Of a DNA stretch of 32,248 nucleotides, positions 27,184-32,248 are shown piece after piece (the stretch's first letter is position 1; every line of letters begins with the position of its first letter). The translations under genes were made by a program, and so were the position numbers. The notes beneath the pieces are model-generated. The model did no database searches. It had not been told where the DNA came from and saw only the letters and a list, made by a program, of their open reading frames with translations. This stretch comes from an uncultured Clostridia bacterium (GTDB lineage: Bacteria; Bacillota; Clostridia; Oscillospirales; Oscillospiraceae). Location: contig CAMCSE010000018.1 in assembly GCA_945877515.1 (NCBI GenBank), positions 1 to 32,248 of the forward strand, in the 5' to 3' direction.

Positions 27184-28926
27184 TCACATTTTCTCCGGCG
27201 CAGAGCAACCGATGAGGGTCATACCGTTTTTCAGTACGGCGCGGGCGGTATCCGCCAGCTTCAACCGAGCCAGCAGCACGTTCTCCGCCTCGCCCTTGAT
27301 GCGGCAGGCGTTATAGAACTTGTGGAAAGCCGCCGCCAGCTCCGTCAGATAGCGGTTGATGAAGCTGGGATCGTAGTCCCGGGCCGCCAACTGCACCACC
27401 ACGGGATACTGGGCCAGCTGCTTGATCAGCGCCTTCTCCTCCGCCGCCGTCAGCACCGTCAGATCCACCTGCGCGGCGTCCTTCACCTGATAGCCCTCCG
27501 CCGCCAGCGCCTTGAGCAGCGTGCAGATGCGGGCATGGGCGTACTGCACATAGTACACGGGGTTCTCGCTGTCCTCCCGGACAGCCAGCCCCAGATCAAA
27601 CTCCATCTGGGTCTCCGGCTTGGCATTGAAGAAATAGCGGCAGGCGTCCACCGGGATCTCGTCCAGCAGGTCGGTCAGGCTGATGGCCTTGCCGGTGCGC
27701 TTGGACATGCGCACCACCTCGCCGTCCCGGACCAGCTTCACCAGCTGCATCAGCACGATATCCAGCCGGTGGGTGCCGTCCAGTCCCAGCGCGTCCATGG
27801 CGCCCTTCAGCCGGGCCACGTGGCCATGGTGATCGGCGCCCCAGATGTTAATGACCTTGTCGAAGCCGCGAACGGCAAATTTATTGCGGTGATAGGCGAT
27901 ATCGGCGGCAAAATAGGTGTAGAACCCATTGGCCCGGCGCAGCACGTCATCCTTCAGCGCCAGCTTTTCAATGTCGGTGTCGGACTTGCCCGCTTCCCGG
28001 AGATTCTTCGTCAGGATCTCCGCCGTCTTGAGCCACAGCGCACCGTCCTTTTCGTAGGTATAGCCCTGTGCTGTCAGCGCCGCCACCGTGTCGGCCACAT
28101 AGCCGCTCTCGTGAAGGGAGGACTCGAAAAACCACTGGTCATACCGGATCCCATAGCGCTCCAGATCCCGCTTCATCTTGGGGATATTGTGGGAAAGGCC
28201 AAACTGTGCCAGGGCATCGTGGCGGGTCGTTTCGTCGCAGTCCAGATACTTTTCGCCCTCCTGCTCATAGAACAGCTGCGCCAGTTCCCGGATATCGTCG
28301 CCGTGGTAGCCGTCCTCGGGGAACTCCACTGCGTCCTCGCCCTTGATGATCTGGAAATACCGGGCCTCAAGGCTCTTGGCGAACTTTTCGATCTGATTGC
28401 CGGCGTCATTGACATAGAACTCACGCCACACGTCCGCGCCGGACTTTTTCAGCACGCTTGCCAGCGTATCGCCCAGCACGCCGCCGCGGGCGTTGCCCAT
28501 ATGCATGGGGCCGGTGGGATTGGCGGAGACGAATTCCACCATGATCTTCTGTCCCCGCAGCATATCGCTGCATCCGTAGTCCTCCCCCGCCGCTTCAATG
28601 GCGGCCACGGTGTCGCCGAACCACTTGTCACCCAGCCGGAAGTTCATAAAGCCGGGGCCTGCGATCTCCACAGAGGTAAAGTAGCTGTCCTGCAGCGTCA
28701 TATGCTGCGCCAACGCGGCAGCCACCTGGCGGGGATTCATCTTCATGGCCTTGGCCGCCGCCAGACAGAAGGTGGTGGTATAGTCACCGTTGGACACGTC
28801 CTTAGGGATCTCCACAGACGGCTCCACCGTCACGCCCTCCGGCAGCAGCCCCTCCTTTACAGCGACGGCATACGCCTGCTTCGTCAGCTCCTGCACCTGT
28901 TCCTTGGCCTTTTGGATCATATTCAT
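27184..28926 (-). CDS. argS: Arginyl-tRNA synthetase
   Basis: This 580-residue class I synthetase charges tRNA-Arg. The order is an N-terminal additional domain (about 1-110), the HIGH-type motif in ANPTGPMHMGN (about 134-145), the catalytic Rossmann fold, the KMSKS-type motif VVRMSKRTG at about 385, and the C-terminal helical anticodon-binding DALR domain (about 455-580). HMGN in place of HIGH and RMSKR in place of KMSKS are usual in ArgS. Length is typical. AAGGAG lies about 11 bases before the ATG at 28926; a second ATG two codons later is also possible. It follows murI by 15 bases and shares its promoter. Confidence 0.97.
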   Translation of the reverse strand: MNMIQKAKEQVQELTKQAYAVAVKEGLLPEGVTVEPSVEIPKDVSNGDYTTTFCLAAAKAMKMNPRQVAAALAQHMTLQDSYFTSVEIAGPGFMNFRLGDKWFGDTVAAIEAAGEDYGCSDMLRGQKIMVEFVSANPTGPMHMGNARGGVLGDTLASVLKKSGADVWREFYVNDAGNQIEKFAKSLEARYFQIIKGEDAVEFPEDGYHGDDIRELAQLFYEQEGEKYLDCDETTRHDALAQFGLSHNIPKMKRDLERYGIRYDQWFFESSLHESGYVADTVAALTAQGYTYEKDGALWLKTAEILTKNLREAGKSDTDIEKLALKDDVLRRANGFYTYFAADIAYHRNKFAVRGFDKVINIWGADHHGHVARLKGAMDALGLDGTHRLDIVLMQLVKLVRDGEVVRMSKRTGKAISLTDLLDEIPVDACRYFFNAKPETQMEFDLGLAVREDSENPVYYVQYAHARICTLLKALAAEGYQVKDAAQVDLTVLTAAEEKALIKQLAQYPVVVQLAARDYDPSFINRYLTELAAAFHKFYNACRIKGEAENVLLARLKLADTARAVLKNGMTLIGCSAPEKM

Positions 28927-28941
28927 ATCGGTTCTCTCTCC

Positions 28942-29751
28942 TTAGTATTTGTCAATATCCACTTCCAGCACCTTGGGCGCCGGTTCTCTGAGAAATTGCG
29001 GGGCCAGCGCACCAAAATCGCCGGTAATATCACTGGCATACAGGGTAATGCTGCCCTGCCGCTGGCCGCACAGAGCGTCACGCTCCGTCAGGGACGCCTT
29101 TAACTGCCGGGCCGCCTGGGCACCGGAGTCCACCAGCGTCACCTCCGGCCCCATGATCTGCCCCACGACCTCCTCCAGCAGCGGATAGTGGGTGCAGCCC
29201 AGGATCAGGGTGTCGATACCCTCCGCCTTCAACGGCTCCAGATACTCCCGGGCCACCGTCTCAATGACGCTGTCACCCACACGGTAGCGGCCATTCTCCA
29301 CCAGCGGCACGAACAGTGGGCAGGCCTGGGCGATGACAGTCACGCCGCCGTCCATGGCGGCAATGGTCCGCTCGTAAGCACCGGACCGCACCGACGCAGC
29401 GGTGGCGATCAGCCCTACCCGCTTGTTGCGGGTCACCGCCAATGCCTGCCGGCAGGCCGGCTCCACCACGCCCAGAATGGGCAGGTCGCTCTCTTTTTCC
29501 AGCGTGGGCAGCGCCGTGGTGGACACGGTTCCGCAGGCCACCAGCAGTGCCTTGATATCAAAGCTGCGGAGGAAATGGATGTCCTGCCTGGCGTATTTCA
29601 GCAAAATTTCCTGTGATCTTCCGCCGTAAGGGACACGGGACGTGTCTCCGAAGTATATAATGTTCTCAAAGGGCAATATGCTGCGGATCTCCCGCACGGC
29701 GGTCAGTCCGCCAAGCCCGGAGTCGAACACCCCAATGGGTCTTTCGTCCAT
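28942..29751 (-). CDS. murI: Glutamate racemase
   Basis: This 269-residue enzyme interconverts L- and D-glutamate for peptidoglycan synthesis, without cofactor. The N-terminal GVFDSGLGGLT (7-17) has the conserved Asp10-Ser11 pair, YFGDTSRVPYG (33-43) follows, and the two catalytic cysteines are Cys73 in VACGTVST and Cys186 in ILGCTHYP. The residue after Cys73 is Gly where most family members have Asn, a point variation near the active site. Length is normal. The ATG at 29751 has AAGGAG upstream. It is the first gene of a two-gene unit with argS. Confidence 0.96.
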   Translation of the reverse strand: MDERPIGVFDSGLGGLTAVREIRSILPFENIIYFGDTSRVPYGGRSQEILLKYARQDIHFLRSFDIKALLVACGTVSTTALPTLEKESDLPILGVVEPACRQALAVTRNKRVGLIATAASVRSGAYERTIAAMDGGVTVIAQACPLFVPLVENGRYRVGDSVIETVAREYLEPLKAEGIDTLILGCTHYPLLEEVVGQIMGPEVTLVDSGAQAARQLKASLTERDALCGQRQGSITLYASDITGDFGALAPQFLREPAPKVLEVDIDKY

Positions 29752-29788
29752 ACACCCACTCCTTGTTTGCGATGTTAGCTAATATGAT

Positions 29789-29817
29789 ATTATACTATGC
29801 CGCTGCGCCGTTCACAA
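29789..29817 (-). promoter_or_regulatory. Promoter of murI-argS
   Basis: On the minus strand TTGTGA (plus 29812-29817) and TATAAT (plus 29789-29794) are separated by 17 bases, about 35 bases before the murI ATG. Confidence 0.75.
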
Positions 29818-29883
29818 GCAAAAATTTGCCGAAGCTGTCCGTTTTTCACCCGAAGCCCCGAAGGGCCACATCTGTAAGAGAAT

Positions 29884-29934
29884 AGCGCCGGCCATGCGGC
29901 AGCTTTCCCCATGGCGGCGTTTCCCGCCGGTGCT
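29884..29934 (+). other. Possible three-way-junction RNA structure
   Basis: Read as plus-strand RNA, three stems nest without conflict: AGCGC with GUGCU (29884-29888, 29930-29934, one G-U pair), CCAUG with CAUGG (29892-29896, 29910-29914), and CGGCG with CGCCG (29915-29919, 29925-29929). The G-U pair works only on the plus strand. I match it to no known RNA family. GC-rich DNA often folds by chance. Confidence 0.3.
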
Positions 29935-30058
29935 CCCTCCCAGGCAATTAGCATACCCGGAACACCTTGTATATACGATACTGCAAAACTTCCCCAATCC
30001 TGCCTGAAATTAGCCTTCTCTTTTCTCCGCTTTCTTTATAGCGCCCCATTGACAGGCG

Positions 30059-30067
30059 TGCTATAAT
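30059..30067 (+). promoter_or_regulatory. Extended -10 promoter for the 137-residue gene
   Basis: TGCTATAAT is an extended -10 with perfect hexamer, about 38 bases before the ATG at 30106. No -35 stands at the right distance. The -10 is flanked by an inverted repeat TTGACA (30049-30054) and TGTCAA (30070-30075). Confidence 0.6.
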
Positions 30068-30105
30068 CATGTCAACGATGATCTTTGCCCCACAGGAGGT
30101 GGCTT

Positions 30106-30519
30106 ATGGAACTGAAAATGACGCAAAAACAATTCCGGCGCTTGCTGGACTTGGTATACATCGGCAACTGGGTGCTGAACTCTACCCGGGGCGACGACCG
30201 CATCCGTGAATACGATCAGGTGGAAAGTCTTGTGTTCTCCCACTGTCTGGGACAGGGCATGGCTTCACTGACAGAGCTGTACCACGGCGAGCTGATCCCC
30301 AGCCGCGCTTTTGCCGAGGGCGGCATCCATGAGGCCATCATGGCCTATGAGGATACCACCTTCTTTGAGATCCTGGCGCAGGAGCTGGCCCTCCGGGACT
30401 TGAACGATCCCCCTATCACGCCGGAAAACTATGATGAGATCATGGCCCGGATGGAAACGTACTTAGGAGAATTTGAGGAACACGGCACCGACAACATCAC
30501 CGTGGATATGGATGAATAG
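30106..30519 (+). CDS. Conserved-looking protein of unknown function, 137 residues
   Basis: The start is the ATG at 30106 with AGGAGGT 5 bases upstream; an upstream ATG at 30085 lacks a ribosome site. The product is acidic, soluble and helical, with no signal peptide. The N-terminus MTQKQFRRLLDLVYIGNWVLNS suggests a helical core; the C-terminus is Glu/Asp-rich (EFEEHGTDNITVDMDE). I recognise no enzyme motif or DNA-binding domain. It is a single gene with its own promoter and a strong terminator whose loop also carries the thyA -35. Clean start, stop and codon use support a real gene. Confidence 0.75.
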   Translation: MELKMTQKQFRRLLDLVYIGNWVLNSTRGDDRIREYDQVESLVFSHCLGQGMASLTELYHGELIPSRAFAEGGIHEAIMAYEDTTFFEILAQELALRDLNDPPITPENYDEIMARMETYLGEFEEHGTDNITVDMDE

Positions 30520-30543
30520 CCGCCGCAAACAGAGGATTATTTC

Positions 30544-30574
30544 AGGAAACCGCTTGTCAGCGGTTTCCTTTTTT
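30544..30574 (+). terminator. Terminator of the 137-residue gene
   Basis: An 11-bp perfect stem (30544-30554 with 30559-30569), a TGTC loop and a run of six T ending at 30574. It lies 24 bases after the stop codon. Confidence 0.92.
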
Positions 30575-30582
30575 GCTACAAT
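30554..30582 (+). promoter_or_regulatory. thyA-folA promoter embedded in the upstream terminator
   Basis: TTGTCA (30554-30559) and TACAAT (30577-30582) are separated by 17 bases, and the -10 is preceded by TGC, an extended -10. The -35 lies on the loop of the preceding terminator hairpin. The start would be at about 30589, just before the AGGAGGG ribosome site of thyA. Confidence 0.72.
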
Positions 30583-30614
30583 GAAAAAAAGCCACATCAC
30601 AGGAGGGATCCGCC

Positions 30615-31445
30615 ATGAGTTACGCCGATGAAGTTTTTAAGCAGAACTGCCGGGATATTCTGCAAAACGGTGTCTGGGACACCGACCAGAAGGTCCGGCC
30701 CCACTGGGCCGACGGCACGCCTGCCCACACGGTGAAGAAATTCGGTATCATCAACCGCTATGACCTGCAAAAGGAATTTCCCATCCTGACGCTGCGGCGG
30801 ACCTATTTCAAAACCTGTATTGACGAACTGCTGTGGATCTGGCAGCAGAAGTCCAACAACATCCATGACCTGCGGGGCAACATCTGGGACAGCTGGGCCG
30901 ACGAGACCGGCTCCATCGGCAAGGCCTACGGCTATCAGCTGGGAGTAAAGCACCAGTACCCGGAGGGGGAGATGGATCAGGTGGACCGTGTGCTGTACGA
31001 TTTGAAGCACAATCCCGCCAGCCGCCGTATCCTCACCAATATCTACAACTTTCAGGACCTGCATGAAATGGCCCTGTACCCCTGTGCCTATTCCATGACT
31101 TTCAATGTCTCCGGCGATACCCTTAACGCCATTCTGAACCAGCGCAGTCAGGACATGCTGGCCGCCAACAACTGGAATGTGGTACAGTACAGTGTTCTGG
31201 TCCACATGATGGCGCAGGTCTCCGGTCTGAAGGCCGGCGAGCTGGTGCATGTGATCGCCGACGCGCATATCTATGACCGCCATGTGCCCATCATCGAAAA
31301 GATGCTGGAGCAGGAGCCCCAGCCGGCCCCCACCTTTGTCATGGACAAGACCGTGACGGACTTCTACCAGTTTACCCGCGACAGCTTCTCGCTGGAGGGC
31401 TATCATCCCCAGCCCTTCTCCGACGAGATCCCTGTGGCCATCTGA
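30615..31445 (+). CDS. thyA: Thymidylate synthase
   Basis: This 276-residue enzyme makes dTMP from dUMP using methylene-tetrahydrofolate. The catalytic Cys157 stands in ALYPCAYS. The usual PPCH context is altered, as in the Bacillus subtilis ThyA type, whose length (279) this protein also matches better than the Escherichia coli form (264). Also seen are IWDSWADE (about 90-97), SRRIL with the phosphate-binding Arg pair (136-140), NQRSQDM, NNWNVVQYS with the dUMP-binding Asn, and DAHIYDRH. The ATG at 30615 has AGGAGGG upstream. It is co-transcribed with folA 32 bases downstream, which recycles the dihydrofolate produced by the reaction. Confidence 0.97.
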   Translation: MSYADEVFKQNCRDILQNGVWDTDQKVRPHWADGTPAHTVKKFGIINRYDLQKEFPILTLRRTYFKTCIDELLWIWQQKSNNIHDLRGNIWDSWADETGSIGKAYGYQLGVKHQYPEGEMDQVDRVLYDLKHNPASRRILTNIYNFQDLHEMALYPCAYSMTFNVSGDTLNAILNQRSQDMLAANNWNVVQYSVLVHMMAQVSGLKAGELVHVIADAHIYDRHVPIIEKMLEQEPQPAPTFVMDKTVTDFYQFTRDSFSLEGYHPQPFSDEIPVAI

Positions 31446-31477
31446 CCGAGAACCTGACCTGTAAAGGAGAAACGCTT

Positions 31478-32047
31478 ATGTTCGCCATCGCCGCCGTATC
31501 GGAAAACTGGGGCATCGGAAAGGACAACCAACTGCTGTTTCACATCTCCGCCGATATGAAGCGCTTTCGTCAGCTGACGCTGGGCAAAACGGTGCTGATG
31601 GGTCGCAAGACGCTGCAAAGCATGCCCGGCGGAAAGGGGCTGCCTGACCGCCGCAACATCGTATTGACCGGCAGCACAGCCTTTACCGCGCCGGACGCGG
31701 AGATCGTCAATACCCCGGTGCAGGCGGTGTTCACCGCCGGAGAGGACGCCGCCGTCATCGGCGGTGAGAGCGTGTACCGCCTGTTCCTTCCGCTGTGTGA
31801 GCGGGTATATATCACCAAAATTTTCGCCGTCAGGGACGCCGACGCCTTCTTCCCGGATCTGGACGCCGATCCCCGCTGGCAGGTAGAAAGCGAAAGCGAG
31901 GTCTTTGAGGAAAACGGCCTGCGCTATCAGTTTGTGGACTATGTCCCCTGCGAAGCGGAGAACGATCTGGCTGACCTTCTCCCCGACCGCGGCGAGTCCC
32001 TCCCCTTCGTCCCCATGCCCGACTTTACGGAAATGAGCGGGATATAA
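31478..32047 (+). CDS. folA: Dihydrofolate reductase
   Basis: This 189-residue enzyme reduces dihydrofolate to tetrahydrofolate with NADPH. The N-terminus carries IAAVSENWGIGKDNQLLFHISADMKRF without any break: GIGKDNQLLF is the active-site loop, with Asp26 as the acidic residue equivalent to Asp27. VLMGRKTLQSMP (NADPH-binding) and VIGGESVYRLFLP follow. The core ends near residue 155; about 30 further residues, rich in Asp, Glu and Pro, extend the C-terminus beyond common DHFR length of about 160. The ATG at 31478 is preceded by AAAGGAG. It is the second gene of the thyA operon. Confidence 0.95.
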   Translation: MFAIAAVSENWGIGKDNQLLFHISADMKRFRQLTLGKTVLMGRKTLQSMPGGKGLPDRRNIVLTGSTAFTAPDAEIVNTPVQAVFTAGEDAAVIGGESVYRLFLPLCERVYITKIFAVRDADAFFPDLDADPRWQVESESEVFEENGLRYQFVDYVPCEAENDLADLLPDRGESLPFVPMPDFTEMSGI

Positions 32048-32063
32048 ATATTGAAAAAGTCAA

Positions 32064-32086
32064 CCCCCTGCCAACGCGGCAGGGGG
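32064..32086 (+). terminator. GC-rich hairpin after folA
   Basis: A 9-bp GC-rich stem (32064-32072 with 32078-32086) closes a 5-base loop, 17 bases after the folA stop. There is no T run after it, so it may protect the 3' end rather than terminate alone. A second 5-bp hairpin (32095-32109) follows. Confidence 0.5.
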
Positions 32087-32149
32087 CAGTCTATCGGGGA
32101 TTTACCCCGCAAGGGGGCATAAACTTCGACTCCCCGGGGGCAAAACAGC

Positions 32150-32186
32150 AAAAAGCAAAACCGCCTAACAGGCGGCTTTGCTTTTT
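32150..32186 (-). terminator. Terminator of the tRNA-Lys gene
   Basis: Arms from 32150 and to 32186 pair over 15 bp with one A-C mismatch and a TAACA loop. On the minus strand the hairpin begins at the very end of the tRNA and finishes in a T run. Confidence 0.8.
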
Positions 32187-32248
32187 GGTGCCCCGTCGGG
32201 GATTCGAACCCCGGACACCCTGCTTAAAAGGCAGGTGCTCTACCTACT
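32186..32248 (-). tRNA. tRNA-Lys(UUU), 3' part
   Basis: Read on the minus strand, the window end gives the D-arm remnant, the anticodon arm CCTGC-CTTTTAA-GCAGG with anticodon TTT, the variable loop, the T-arm CGGGG-TTCGAAT-CCCCG, the 3' acceptor strand ACGGGGC, discriminator A and an encoded CCA (plus 32186-32188). The 5' acceptor strand and part of the D-arm lie outside the window. Lysine identity rests on the UUU anticodon. Confidence 0.93.

Larger units (their letters stand above)
29752..30105. other. Divergent intergenic region between murI and the 137-residue gene
   Basis: These 354 bases contain the murI promoter, the extended -10 for the plus-strand gene, and a GC-rich structured segment listed separately. 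A 61-codon minus-strand ORF (29812-29997) has no ribosome site and no family-like features, so I do not call it. Confidence 0.7.

Noticed and set aside
29812-29997. A 61-residue minus-strand ORF upstream of murI
   Set aside because: It overlaps the murI -35 region and the GC-rich hairpins, with no start signal.
32095-32140. A second, decayed tRNA fragment beside tRNA-Lys
   Set aside because: A TTCGACTCCCC stretch recalls a T-arm, but the stems do not form.

Overview
The window looks like chromosome of a spore-forming, low-to-mid GC gut Firmicute, most likely Clostridia of the Oscillospiraceae type. The signs are strong GGAGG ribosome sites before almost every gene, a glgB-C-D-A-P cluster with the Firmicutes-type GlgD subunit, a Bacillus-like ThyA, a SigE/SigK-type sigma fragment, and a YtrA-style operator. 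This assignment is inference; no ribosomal or marker gene is present.

Layout. (1) 1-8,035: a substrate-utilisation locus. On the minus strand are an amidohydrolase, an M20 (RocB-like) hydrolase and a TRAP substrate-binding protein. Divergent on the plus strand are a D-2-hydroxyacid dehydrogenase and a PLP aminotransferase. A convergent FCD-type GntR regulator closes the locus. Similar TTGTAT-type palindromes sit on three of its promoters, so it may be one regulon. (2) About 8,041-12,886: an accessory insert holding a sigma-factor fragment, a truncated ORF, a 579-residue orphan protein with its own promoter and terminator, and a large serine recombinase. (3) 12,949-13,509: a DUF5662-type gene. 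(4) 13,548-21,888: the glycogen operon, transcribed glgB, glgC, glgD, glgA, glgP from one good promoter. (5) 21,934-27,129: a MacB-type ABC transporter operon with two different adaptor proteins, an ATPase and a permease, behind a TTGACA/TATAAT promoter followed by an AGTGTA-N13-TACACT operator. (6) 27,145-29,817: murI-argS. (7) 30,059-32,047: an unrecognised 137-residue gene, then thyA-folA. (8) 32,150-32,248: the 3' part of a minus-strand tRNA-Lys(UUU) and its terminator; the 5' part lies outside the window.

How the parts work together. In region 1 the TRAP protein would capture a carboxylate, the two hydrolases would release an amino acid or related acid from an amide or acyl conjugate, and the aminotransferase and dehydrogenase would turn the amino acid into a 2-hydroxyacid, consuming NADH. 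The glycogen operon holds the full synthesis and phosphorolysis set. The ABC operon is probably an efflux or envelope-stress system. The strongest candidates for something undescribed are the tip insertion in the larger ABC adaptor, the dual-adaptor operon with its YtrA-like operator, and the orphan cargo gene in the accessory insert.
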